Source: Vitis vinifera
Taxonomy: Eukaryota > Streptophyta > Magnoliopsida > Vitales > Vitaceae
Direction of reading: 5' to 3'
Assembly: GCF_030704535.1 (NCBI RefSeq)
Contig: NC_081811.1
Coordinates: forward strand, 1,189,501 to 1,253,500
DNA: 64,000 bases
Part shown: piece by piece, positions 22,296-40,574 of the stretch
How positions within the stretch are numbered: the first letter of the stretch is position 1
How the letters are laid out: each line of letters starts with the position of its first letter
Translations under genes and position numbers: made by a program
Notes under the pieces: model-generated
Told to the model about the DNA's origin: nothing
The model's input: the letters and a program-made list of their open reading frames with translations, nothing else
Databases searched by the model: none

Positions 22296-24775
22296 ATGTG
22301 GCAACGGACGTTTCCGAAATCTGACGTGGAGGCCGGAGCGCGGCCACTATATCCGATGATGCTGGAGAATCCACAACTCCGGTGGGCGTTTATTCGGAAG
22401 ATATACTCTATCGTGGCGGTACAGTTGCTTCTCACAATCGCCGTCGCCGCCGTCGTAGTTACTGTACATCCGATCGCTTACTTCTTTGTCTCCACCGGGG
22501 CCGGACTGGCTCTCTACATTGTTCTTATCTTCGTTCCTTTTATCGGTATGTTTTGTACCATTTGCTTTTGTTTTTCCTGTTTTCTTTTGTTTTGGACTCG
22601 TGGTTTGACTTTTTGGTTTTTTGGATTTTGAATTATTGCAGTGTTGTGTCCATTGTATTACTATCACCAGCGGCATCCGGTGAACTATCTTCTTCTTGGA
22701 GTTTTTACGGTTTCTCTCGCTTTTGTTGTTGGATTGACATGTGCATTTACGAGTGGTAAGAACTCTTAAATTTTGATGTTTGTTAAACTGATTGAATTGA
22801 TGGAACCCTAGTTCTTATTTTTCTTTATTTTGTTTGAATGAAAGAAATCATAGTTTGTGGTGAGAGGATCTCAGTTGTGATTTTTGATCTTAAGTTAATG
22901 GGTCCTAATGTTATTTTGTATATGAATCTTGAAACAAACCATTCGTTTTAACTGTTTATACAAATGCTTTTGGTGTTCATCATTAAAGACCTCTGTTGTT
23001 AATGAGATTGATTCCACAAAACAGAGTATTAAATGTGGTGAAGCAAAGACATCCTTGTTTTGCCCGCGGCACCAACAGAAGATGTTAAGTTAAATTTGCG
23101 ATCAGGGAATAATGCTGTGTTTATACACATGAGAAGGGCAATCCTCTTTTTTTTTCTTTTCTTTTTTTATTTCTTGATTTGTAAATTTTTTGTCCCCATC
23201 AGGACTTGAATCTGGAACCACCCACGAACCCTCCCCAACCCTATGCTGTGTTTACACACATGAGAAGGGTAATCCTCTATTTTTTTATTTTTTTTTCTTG
23301 ATTTGTAAGTTTTTTGTCCCCGTCAGGACTTGAATCTGGAACCACCCACAAACCCTCCCCAACCCTTTACCACTTGAGCCAGGCCTCAAAGGCTACACAT
23401 GAAGGGTAATTCTTTGCAACTTCATTCTTAAAATTGAAGTTTCAAACAAGATTTCCCATGTGTAGGTCTTTTTGTTGGTTTGTGCACCGTTTTCTTTTTT
23501 CAAAAAATCGAAATGTTTTATCCATGCTTACTGTAAACAGTAAGCTTTTATAAACAGGAAATGAAAGACAATTGAGTGCCAAAATTCCAGGCAAAGGCTC
23601 TTTGGAAGCGAAATTGCATAAACCTACTAGTCATAAACTTTTAGGAGGGAATTGCATAAACAAATCCATTAGTTATAAACTATTGGACTTTTAGGTACTT
23701 GTAGAAGGGGTATGGTTTGATAACGTCTAACTGCTAATATTTTTGGTTCCTTGGTCTTGGATTTCATCTTGGTTGTGGTATTGGATGCTGACTTCTGGAG
23801 GCAGTAAAGTAGGTAAGTTTTCGGCAAGTTCTTGTGACATTTCTAAATGTCACCCCTGTGGCTTTCTTACTTATTTGTACAGCAGCCAATTAAGTAGATA
23901 TCCAGGTTTTGTGAATTAAGGGTTAGGATTTGGGAGGAGCAAATGGTAGATTGTTGTCTTCACCTTATTGAGATTAAGAACTGGACATATGGATTATGTG
24001 GATTAAGGGCTAGGGTTTATGAGGGGTGAGAACTAGGTTGTCGTCTTCAAAACTTTTTTAATGCCCAAGTCTATGGAAAATCTTGCTAATGTGAATGTGA
24101 TTTGTTGAATGTGATTTGTTGTACGATTTTATACCACAATATGAGTCATCATTATTTTAAGTTTGATTCACGTTGTTTCCACATGGACAGACTTGTAATT
24201 GAAGTTTGAAAATCTATCAGCGAACGAATTTAATGATTAGTCAGATGACCTCTTAAACTCTATTTGTTTCCATTGGCAACAGGCAAGGTTATTCTGGAAT
24301 CTGTCATTCTAACAACTGTTGTAGTTGTAAGTCTCACTCTCTACACATTCTGGGCGGCAAAGAGAGGCTATGATTTCAATTTCTTGGGTCCCTTCTTGTT
24401 TGGTGCCATTCTTGTGCTTATGGTCTTTGCTTTGATTCAGGTACATTGTTCTCTCTTTGCCCATTTTCTTCTTGTGCAAACCCTCAGGAAAAACTCAAAA
24501 TTTACATGTCCAATGGTTAGATGGGTATACTGAATATGCCAATGTCATCCTTATTTCTCGTCTTGCAGATACTTTTTCCCCTGGGTAGACTCTCAGTGAT
24601 GATATATGGTTTGTTGGCATCACTCATATTTTGTGGCTACATTATATATGACACGGACAACCTGATCAAACGTTACTCCTATGATGAATACATCTGGGCT
24701 GCAGTCTCTCTGTACCTAGACGTCATCAACCTCTTCCTTGCCCTGCTAACTGTTTTCAGAGCTGCTGACAGTTAA
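22296..24775 (+). CDS. LFG: LIFEGUARD / BAX-inhibitor-1 family membrane protein (4 exons)
   Basis: Exons: 22296-22545, 22642-22755, 24283-24440 and 24569-24775. All introns are GT-AG and the phases agree, giving 242 aa. The ATG begins MWQRTFPKSDVEAG, then PLYPMMLENPQLRWAFIRKIY, the conserved start of plant LFG proteins. Seven hydrophobic segments follow, as expected for the BI-1 fold, and the C-terminal part keeps YIIYDTDNLIKRYSYDEYI (residues 198-216) and LDVINLF (224-230); the aspartates here correspond to the pH/calcium-sensing pair of the family. Members sit in ER, Golgi or plasma membrane and dampen cell death and modulate stress and fungal susceptibility. Residues FVPFIVLCPLYYYHQRHP bridge the first junction. 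Intron 2 is 1.5 kb and holds a tandemly duplicated SINE-like block. The gene converges with the VAN3-binding-like gene. The exact paralogue (LFG1-5) is not assigned. Confidence 0.93.
23113..23390 (-). repeat. tRNA-derived SINE-like element with 131-bp tandem duplication in LFG intron 2
   Basis: On the minus strand TGGCTCAAGTGG (23381-23370) is an RNA polymerase III A-box-like motif and GATTCAAGTCC (23336-23326) is a B-box-like motif, 33 bp apart as in tRNA-derived SINEs. An A-rich stretch follows. A second copy of the B-box part lies at 23212-23202. The two units start TGCTGTGTTTATACACATG at 23113 and TGCTGTGTTTACACACATG at 23244. Only the second unit has an A-box. Confidence 0.6.
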
Positions 24776-25616
24776 GAGGACTTATTTCCCCATCTCTGTT
24801 TTCTTTTCTGCCCCTTTGGGATGAAAAGAAATTGGTATGAAGCATGTAATGTCACAATTTTCTGTTGGCTTTTGTAATTTTTCTCGCCACTAAATACAAT
24901 GAATTTTCCTACTTAGTAATTCCTCTCCCCTTTTTGTATCTGGTAACAGTAAATAGAAGATTGGACTAAATACATTTAACTATCATTAGTGTAAAATTTC
25001 ATCAAATACTTCTCTCATTTGTTATTTTTATTCACCTAAATTTATGGTGGTTAAATATATTTAGCTCAAATTTAAGGAAAGGTGGTGTGAAAATCTAGGC
25101 AATCTCAAAATCCTATTGCTTTATAATTAGATTTTTTCACAGATCATTGGAGTGTATGCTGTGTGCTTCTGTTATGATTCTGTTTGAGTTATTTCAGGCG
25201 ATCACAACCATTCTAGAAAGAGGTAGAAAAATGTAGATAAGAATCTGAACTGACCCCAGAATATGATTCTGGGAATCAGAGTATTGATTCTGGTCCGCTG
25301 GAATTGATCCCTTGCCTACGGATCATGAAGCTTTTGAGTGTTGTACTCTTTCAATGGGCTGAGAATCTAATGCAATGACTGATACTTGTGCCAGAAGCCA
25401 AGCCACATGGTGGTTTAGAATCATTCAAAATCATTTCTCTTTCACATTCAAGCCTAAAATTAACCTCTACTACTGAACTACTTCTAAGTTTCTAGTCCTT
25501 TTTTACACAGAGAACAAGGAAAGCTACTGCCATGTTGAGTTCCTCTTAAGCTTAATTCTTAACTATCATCATCTATTGCCACTGCCTGCAACCAACGCTT
25601 GTTGCAGAGTAGTAGC
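24776..25616. other. LFG 3' UTR and convergent intergenic gap
   Basis: The first ~150 bases after the LFG stop are T-rich and likely 3' UTR. The rest, up to the stop codon of the minus-strand neighbour, shows no frame or known motif and will include that gene's 3' UTR. Confidence 0.5.
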
Positions 25617-28600
25617 TCATTTTTGTTCTCGGTATCTATTCCTTCTCTCAGCTACAATGGTGAGGAGCCTCTCAACGCCCTGAGTCCAGATATCGTATTC
25701 CCTCTGGTTCCTGCACTCGAACTCCACAACTCCACGCGGTGTTGTTTTCAACCCAAAGTAGTGGCGCTGCTCTCCACCTTCCAGCAAATGCCTCCCTGGC
25801 CATGCCGGCATATCCTTCACCACCTCCAACACTACAACTGCAAATCATGGAAAGAGATTATTTTCTCATCCTATTGCCTGCCTTTAACTAATTAAGAATG
25901 TGATTGGAACTTACTCTTTTTCTTCTTGGTGATGGTCCCAGCTACGTGTCTGCTTTTCATCTTCAGCATCACCTGAAGGAAACCGATTCGATACTGTAAA
26001 AATCAAAACAGGAATGGACCCAACAATTCTTCATTGTCACAATCATGATATTTATACATTCAATCGTAAAACCCACCTGGCCTGTTCTGTGAATGTAAAC
26101 AAAGACCATTTTCCAGTGAAGATCACCTGCACCATTGAAAAACTAGTAATGAATCTGTGAATCTGTACATTTGTGAGTAGCATTTGACAGAATCTACAAA
26201 AGTGAAAGATTAATTACCGTTGCGAGTTCTCTTGAGAAGCTCAGAGCCCCTGGCAAGCAGCTCTTGACTACAGACACCAATGAAATTCTCTCTGGGAAAG
26301 GTCTCACTGCTGTTCTTACCATTAGGCTGAGTGTTATTAGCATTACCACTTACACCATTTCCGATCCCTCTCTCCACTGGTATAACTGCTGCCACATTCC
26401 ACACCTCTTTCAATGCTCTCGCTTTCAGGGTCGCCGCCCCACGCAGAGCTGCAATACATCAAAAAATATGTCATTCATCTTTTGCTTAACACATTAAACT
26501 ACCAATTAACTTGAAAGTTCAGACTTTATATCGGATTTTGATCATCTCATTTGAAAACTAATTGGTGTCCGATAAAGATAAGCCAAACAACGTCACACCC
26601 TGCAGACCTATTTTAAGAGTCATGGCAAGCATTGTTGCACCGCAATGGGTTCAATAATGTATATGAAGAAAGAAAAATGCCCTTTTGTGGAGTACCTGTG
26701 GCAGCTGCAGCAGTGAGAGTGAGGATATCATCATGAGAATGGACATTAACTGCAGAGCTAACAACGGAAGCAAGGTGGTGGCGCTCAGCTCCCATTGCTT
26801 CTGCAGCCTCCACACACTGTGCTGCCACCAACGTTGCAGCTGAGGCAACAGCCATGTCTGTTTTTGTCATATGCTCATCTTTCCTTGACCCAGATGAAGC
26901 CGCTGTGGCTGCAGCCATGGCTGCTATAGCAGCAGCCACACCAGCAACCGAAACAGCCGCATGGAGCTGGGCATTTTGAGCTCTGCTCTCCTCTTTCTTC
27001 TTCTCCCTCCTGTCCTTCAACCACCTCCCAACTGTCCTAGCTCCACCCCCAGGGGTGTTTCCGCCGCTGCCGGGACCACTCCGGCCCCCAAAGAACTGGG
27101 TTTGGAGGGTGTTGTTTGCACTGAAGAACTGCATGCATAATACTAATAGTGAATACGAAATGCAAAGTGACGAAGAATCCAAAGTGAACTGGAATCCTAA
27201 GAGGAGCAAAAAATGTTTTCAACAAAAAAAAACGTCTCATCACTTTAAAACTATTCAAAATAATTCAAGCATTTTGAAAAACGAATATATGTATATAACA
27301 AAAACCACAGTATGACAAAGGTGTGTTTGGACTCCTATAAAAATTGATACTATTTTAGGTTTTTTGGTGAAGTTGTTAGACAAATTCATCTCTGGAACAA
27401 TGCCCACATGACAGATAAATAGTAAAGTCTTGAAACATCAAGGACATTCACAAAATTCAAACACGAGCAGCGCTATAGTAGAGATGGCTTCAATGTATAA
27501 TCAGTGAGGAGACAGCGGTTGTCATCCACCCCCTCTGCCCAACCTATCACTGATATGGCTTGTGTTTGGAGTAAAAGGGAGGGAAGAGCTAGAGAACAAG
27601 GGCTCTGCCACACACACTGCAACTTCTTTCATTTGCCCAAAACAGACAAAACCGCTTTGGGAAACCTGATATGACCTTTCCCTAAATTAATCTCCTCTTA
27701 CGCACCACCCTCTTCTCAATTCACCAGTAGAAAAACAACCCAATAGTCTGTATTTTCAAATCACAAAAATTGTTGAAGGGGTTTCTCCTAATGTACTATA
27801 TGACCATAGAAAAGCATTTTTCCTGGGGAGTAATGCTGTAATGGTACATGTTATGACCAATCTTGTAATATTTTTAATTAAAGATATTTATTTAAGGGGT
27901 TTTTCCCATTTCAAAAATATAAAATATTTTCCTTTCTGATGTGATCCCAGTTGGGTACCATCACCAACCTATTGTTATTCACTGAAAACAATTATATCAA
28001 CACGAGATAAGACGTCAGTGACGAGTCCCACACGTACATTTATCAGTACTTTGCTTATGAAAAATTGATGATTAAGTAACTTGTGAGGTTGGTTTTCCTT
28101 TTCCTCCTTTATCATCTTTTGAAGTCATGGAGCCAAAATCCACTAAAGTTTTTCGTCTGCTCAGCCAAGGAACCCTTTTCAAACCTAGAATCTCAGCCAC
28201 ACTACAGCTAAGCCTAATACCCATAAGTCATGGACCTCAGAATCTAAAGAGACACACCTAGCTATGTAGCCCACCTCAAAGAAGAAAAGAGAAAACAAAA
28301 AAAAAAGTGAAAGATGATAAAGTTATTGTTTTATTGGAAGAATAATGATAAAAGCAATCCCAAGTCAGTGGGCTCTGGGTATTTTCTGTAGCAGTGAAAG
28401 CTCTGTTGTCCTTGGCTCTCACTCAGCTTTGAAGCCAAGACCCCCATGTGATATCAGTGTCCCAGGAAGCAGAAAATAAACTAGAAATCAACCTAGGGAT
28501 CAAAAGAAAGATGCATGACCTTAACGACGTCGTCGAACTCATCCGAAGGAGAAACTGGTGGGCTGTCTGTTTCTTCTGTAAGAGACCCTCCACAGCTCTG

Positions 28601-29055
28601 CCCACCGTTCAATGGTCCACTACTGTGTGATAACCTCCCAGGCGTAATTGCATTCACTTCCTGAGCAAAAATAACAAGCAGATAAATGAGAAAACTGATC
28701 AATTCAAAGCTAAAAACATCGGCAATATGTATACTAAATTACTAACTGATTGCGACATTATGCGTTCGAGGACGAGCTGAGAAGTGGCAGAGGAAGCAAA
28801 AGAGAAGGGGTTCCCGGCAATGGTGACCGGCTCCTCGGACTCTCCGGCGAGGTCTTCGTGGACGGGAATGGTGGCGGAGCTGGCAGCCTTGGAATGAAAA
28901 GAAGGATGAGGAAAAGAAAGAGGAAAAGGAGGAGGAGGGAGAGCTTTGGAGACTTGAAGAGCCGAGGCGCTCCACGACCGAGACAGGAACTCCATCGGCT
29001 CCGGTGGGGTCTCCGGCAGCCGCCCTCCGATACCGATTCCGTGGTCCATTTCCAT
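25617..29055 (-). CDS. VAN3-binding protein / FORKED1-like protein (7 exons)
   Basis: Exons on the minus strand: 29055-28747, 28660-28520, 27128-26696, 26448-26218, 26126-26077, 25972-25915 and 25837-25617. All are GT-AG with matching phase, giving 480 aa. The N-terminus has [19 protein letters not shown], the signature of the DUF828 / auxin-canalization family. Exon 2 gives [15 protein letters not shown]. Exon 3 has [20 protein letters not shown] followed by an Ala-rich helix ([20 protein letters not shown], around residues 207-227). The last ~115 residues form the plant PH domain ([34 protein letters not shown]). Known members bind the ARF-GAP VAN3 (SFC) and help PIN1 trafficking and leaf-vein closure; that role is inferred by family. 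Intron 2 is 1.39 kb. Confidence 0.92.
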
Positions 29056-29169
29056 GCAGCTAGAAAAAAAAACCAGAGAAAGAGAGAGTGAGACAGAAGT
29101 AGCTCGGCTTTGGTTTTTGAAACAGTAGTGGGGTTGGGTTATTATAGGCCTTTTTTCCTTGGTCAAAAA

Positions 29170-29245
29170 TGGGCCAAACCACCCTTGTGGGGGGGCCCAT
29201 TCAAAATCCCCAAGCCCGATGCATGGGCCCACGGGCCCACATGTG
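29170..29245. promoter_or_regulatory. Cluster of TGGGCC/GGCCCA (site II) motifs in the VAN3-binding gene promoter
   Basis: TGGGCC/GGCCCA hexamers occur at 29170-29175, 29194-29199, 29224-29231 (overlapping pair) and 29234-29239, 115-185 bp upstream of the start codon. Such TGGGCY boxes are TCP-bound elements common in plant promoters of growing-cell genes. Confidence 0.5.
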
Positions 29246-29259
29246 GGCGCACCCTCCAC

Positions 29260-30974
29260 ACCTGTCCACCTCCTGTTCTGTTTGGTTTATGGCACAACCC
29301 CTGAGGAGGCGTGCCCTAGAGACGTCATCATGCTCCTTTTTTTTATCTCAGCTTCTCTCCTTTTTGTTTTTTCAGGGAGAGCTGTTCTTCAAGTATGTGT
29401 AAAAGCAAGGAGAGAGAGGAGAAGATCAGCAGCTTTCTCTTTTTAAAGTCGTTTGTTTCTTACTACATCACTGCTGGCCCAAAGGGCAAGCCTTTATTCC
29501 CTTTGCCTCTTTTGCTCATTGATCAATCCACATTTCAAATGTGCTTTTCCATTTCCTCCTCATTTTTCAAAATTGGCTGAAAGGAGACTGAAACCCAGCT
29601 GGGCAAACCCCAAGCAAATACCCTTTCTATTCATATGTCCCTGAAAACAATTCCAAAAAAGATTGTCTAATCATTCTTCATAGGGGGGACTAATATCATA
29701 ATTATCATTTATCTTTGTGCATTTAGATGGGTCTATGTGAAGATAGGAATTTGTGACTTGCGGGGGACAAAAGTGAGTTCATGGCTACAGGGAATTTGAA
29801 TAAGGAGTGGTGATGGTCTGGTGGGTGGGATGGGGGATGATAAAGATAGCGAAGTGGGAACTGAATTGACTGTGGAGATGTTTTGTTCTACACCAACATT
29901 CTGTTTGTGCTTCTGACCCAACACCTCCCTACTGTTTTGTCTTTCTATACTTTCATTTAGCACTACTCTGGAATCTGGAATCTGCATGGTCACAGTCCAG
30001 TTTCAGGGTCACAAGTGGTTTCTTGGGGTGGGCTCCGTTCATTTGCTTCTGGGTCTTTAACAAATATGCCTGCAAGGAAGTGTAATATCATCAGCAGAGG
30101 ATTAAGGACATTCATCTAGGGTTTTGTTTGTAATCCTAAGTCTCTATATATGTAAATAAACTAAAGCCTTGAGCCCATCCCCACCCTCCAGCTAAAACAA
30201 AGGACATGGTTGGCGTTTGAATTATTTACAATGACTCACATAAAACCCCAAACACGGGGCAAGAATCAATGTCTCAGCAAGGAACATCCATTTGATTTTC
30301 CTTGAATTTTAATGTGAGAGTTTCCTGGTGTATTAGACTTCTTGTTCTTCCACATGGTGATGACACAAGGACAGTTTAGTGTCATGTGCCTAGGAGTAAA
30401 GCATTGCTTCGGGATGCGGAGTTATCATAGCCCAGCTGGGAACCATAGCTTTGGGGGCCTTCTAATCCTTTTGCAGCCACAAGGCTGGCTAATCGTACAC
30501 AGCAGGCTCCAAGACTCCTGGTTTTGGAAGGCACACGAGTAGAACCGCTATGTTGAATATGCAGCCAACATTACACTATGTAGGTACCTGTGCAGGTGAG
30601 GTATGGTCGGTCCTAGAAACGGCAGCAGCGGCATGAACACTAAACAAACAGACGTGCTTCCTAGGGATCACTGGGCAGCTACTTCGCTCTATACGGATCA
30701 GTGGGGAAGAGCCAATTCTTCTTGGAAGTGGCTTGGGTTTTGCCTGGGTGACTGATCCTGCCATAATGTACTCATACCTATAGCATTAGCAACCGAAGTT
30801 GAGCAAACATTCGATGATCTTCATGCATCAATAGTCAGGAGGAAAGACACAGCAGTGTAAGAAAAGGATTCAAGTTAAATTCCAGTCAAAAAAGAATCAA
30901 GTGATTTGGTACAGAATAATTACAGAGGATTTACCAAATACAGTGATTTACAGAACTGAAGACCAAGGAGCTTT
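29260..30974. other. Intergenic sequence between VAN3-binding and 2OG genes
   Basis: Includes the distal promoter of the VAN3-binding gene and the likely 3' UTR of the 2OG gene. A 62-residue minus-strand frame at 30576-30764 (begins MAGSVTQAKPKPLPRRIGSS) is less AT-rich than its surroundings but matches nothing I recognise. Confidence 0.4.
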
Positions 30975-33490
30975 TTATCTCTTTGACTGCAATCCACTGC
31001 CACCATAATATTGCTTAGTAGTTTCACGTGAGAATTCCGCAAATGTCATTTCATCCTTCAACCGTGATGCAAGTGGAGGAACTATTCTATGAATTTCTCG
31101 AGTTAGTTTACCGGGTTCCTCCCCAGCACAGTGAATTCCATCACACTGGCCACTTACCACAGAGTGGTCCATGGGATAATCTGAGATAGAGAAAGTTTTG
31201 CTCCATGCTGGCTGCAAGAAGACAACAAATGTTTCTCTGCTCAAGTTTTCTAGCTTTCCTGGTCTGCACACTGAGTGGAGGGTGGAGCGAAGTTTCCCTT
31301 TTGATAGGATATCAGCTGATTCCCCCACCTGAACAATGAAACTATCAGGAGAAGCCCTCACCATGAGGACATTATTCTTATTAGGATCAAATATTTGCAA
31401 ATATGTGTGTCCACTAGGGGATGGACATTCTTGCTCACAATATTTGCAAAAATGATCTTCCATTTTTGTTGATTGTGCATGACAAGGCAAAATAAATAAC
31501 GGAGCTGTCAGGACAGTGAATATACCATAGTCATAATGCCACTGCTGCCATAGGTTAGAAGGATCGCAACAATAACTACCTGCATCTCCAGTTTTACCCA
31601 AGTTGGGAAATTCTGCCGCAGTTTGCTCATTCCTTATGGGGTGTTCCTGGTCCCTTTTGTGGTTAGCCTTTTGTTTGCTAAACCCCTTTCTCCTCCCCAT
31701 CTCTTTTATTATGAGGCTGTCTAACGTTGAATGATAGTGTATAAGACGCCCCTTTGCTGAGCATGATTCCAACAAACTCTGCTCAAGCTCTTCACGGTGA
31801 ATGGCCCTATCACATATCCGTGCAAGATGGAGCCCCAGCTCCATCATGCAAAATCCTAAATCTTTGAAAGTACTCCCAAGATTCTTAAATTCTTCATTCT
31901 GGATTTTGCTCAAACCATAAACATCATTCCGATCTTGTTCTTGATTTCCACTGTCATTTACTTTATGACTTGGTCCACTTTGAGTGGATTTTGAACCTTG
32001 TTCATATTTGAGTTGCATAGCAAAGGAGGAGACACTTCTATCCAAATTCTTCAAAGGAACATCACTCCCCAAGCTGTGCTCCTGGAAAATCCATCAATAA
32101 CAAAATTAACATTGGTAGATTCTTGCCAAAAATAAAAATTTCTAACCAAACAAACTTTGGTCCCAAAACGAGGCAAATATGTTGAGTGAAGTCTGTGTAT
32201 GCTGTGTGCTTGGTAGTAGTTTTAACATCATAATCATCTAGGTCAAAGTTTCTAAACAAATGTTGCTATTGGCATTCGATAATCAACCAGAAGAACTCTT
32301 GAAGACAAGATTAGCTGAGTCGCAATCCTAAAACAAATTTGATTTTGAATAAGTGTATGTTCAGCATGTCAAAAAGGATTTAATACAAAAGCAAACCCAT
32401 CACCAGAAAACAGAAAAAAAAACCCAATGTAGACGTAAATTCACAGAATTCAAGATCTTCAATGGGGCTCTATATCACAGGCTCTAAACACAACCCCACA
32501 AAACATGGTGATCAGATGATGAGAGGACGGGTCGACAAAGCTCGGATTCAGGGTAATTAAGAGTTCAAGCTTAAATAAAGGAACTACTTTTTCAGTTTAT
32601 CATCCATTTCCATTGCACATCAGCAATTACATAAAGTATTTGGAACCTGGAAACATTGAAAAATTACATGAATTTTGGAAATTCTATATAAAATCAATGG
32701 AAGGGATGAAAATGAGAGAACATGATCAACACAGAAACGAAGAAAACTCATTGATATAATTAGATGTCTGTCCCAAAATACAAACAAACAAACACACGAA
32801 TACGAAAAAAAAGCCAACACAGTGTTTTCACGTAAGACGAGAAACGGAGAACACAGAAACCCCAGAGGCCTCGGTTTTGCCGCTTGACAAGACTACGCGA
32901 GAAAACCAAGGCTAGGGTTTGGGACGATTGACAAAAGAAGACGAAGAAAACGCATATTCTACACAGCAACGGAGAAAACACAATCATGCTTTGTTCTGCG
33001 GTGGAGAGAAAATGAGAGAACCCTCAGGCTAAATCAGAGAACCCCCCAACCAAAACTGCACCCTTCTCAGCGGAAGGAATCGATACCCCAAAAAAGAAAC
33101 TACTTTCCACCCAATTTCTGAATTGGAAAATGATTAGCGCAATTTCAATTGGGTTACCTTGAGAATGCGATTACGATCTTGGGGGTTGAGAAGCGCAAGC
33201 TTGCGGGCTAAGGGAAGAAGGCTCCGTCGGAGAGTGGAGGTATTGGGGACGCCAGTCACTGCAAGGAGACCGGGGCCGGAGGGTCCTAGGGCTTCCATTA
33301 TTGAAGTAGAGATGGATTCAAGCCTTGACAGCTCTGCTGCTGATAGTGACAATGAAACCCCACCTGAAGAAGAAGAAGAAGACAGGAGGATTAGATCAGA
33401 GTACTGAACCTCGTACGCCTCCACAATTCCACCTTCTTCCATGTCGAACCCAAGCCAAAATGCTGGCAATCCATCAAAGCCGGTGGACAT
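30975..33490 (-). CDS. 2-oxoglutarate/Fe(II) oxygenase-like protein (2 exons)
   Basis: Exon 1 is 33490-33158 and exon 2 is 32081-30975. The junction is ATTCTCAAG|GTAACC to TTTTCCAG|GAGCACAGC, phase 0, giving 479 aa. Exon 1 encodes LLAVTGVPNTSTLRRSLLPLARKLALL, which looks like the N-terminal part of plant DIOX-type proteins. The double-stranded beta-helix shows WHYDYGIFT (His ~293, Asp ~295, the HxD iron pair), a later LHSVCRP (His ~380) and SRETFVVFLQP (Arg ~393, the 2-oxoglutarate-anchoring position). Between residues ~210 and 280 lies a poorly conserved basic linker (MGRRKGFSKQKANHKRDQEH). The enzyme is probably soluble. Its substrate is unknown: the protein belongs to an uncharacterised isopenicillin-N-synthase-like group. 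Confidence 0.85.
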
Positions 33491-34044
33491 TACAAAATTT
33501 GGAGCACTTGGAACGACGTCGTTTTACCTATCCCTTTTGAACTATTGGGGTGCTTTTATTTTCAATTTTTTTTTTGGTTTTCAAACTTAATCTTCTTCTA
33601 TTATTAACTAAATTTTATATTTGCAAATCACATTTTAAAAATTATTAAATACACAAATAATTATAATATTCCTAAAATTTTTAATTATTATGACACATTG
33701 ATTTATATATATATATCAATACTTGAATTTTACGGGCACTAAACTTCCTCTTAAGTTTTAAGAGCAATGGTTCCAATGCCTGCAGAACAGATAAATAAAT
33801 ACTTACAAGCTCATGGACTGTGACTCCAAAAACTTCCATTTTCCTCATTTTTCCCAACACTTTCGGGTTCAAACAGAGTTGTCAATAAGGTGATATTACA
33901 ATCCATATTACAAGTCTCTAAGCAGCCTTCAATTGAGAAGACACAGTTAACAGATAGTGAGATCCTATCTTTGAAGTTGGATATGTCAATGGGTAGAGGC
34001 ATTGTACAAGTGGGAACATAATTAGATCGGTATTAGTATCTCTG
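33491..34044. other. Gap between 2OG gene promoter and NEK stop
   Basis: This 554-bp gap holds the promoter and 5' UTR of the 2OG gene and the 3' UTR of NEK. GACGTCGT at 33513-33520 is the only notable site. No additional gene is seen. Confidence 0.5.
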
Positions 34045-40552
<6,508 letters not shown>

Positions 40553-40574
40553 AGCTTGTGCTCACTCCTCCCAC

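Noticed and set aside
28750..29091. 113-residue plus-strand frame
   Set aside because: Antisense of exon 1 of the VAN3-binding gene. The basic, Arg-rich translation is typical of a shadow frame.
30576..30764. 62-residue minus-strand frame downstream of the 2OG gene
   Set aside because: No recognised family and no splice signal linking it to the upstream gene. Left as intergenic.
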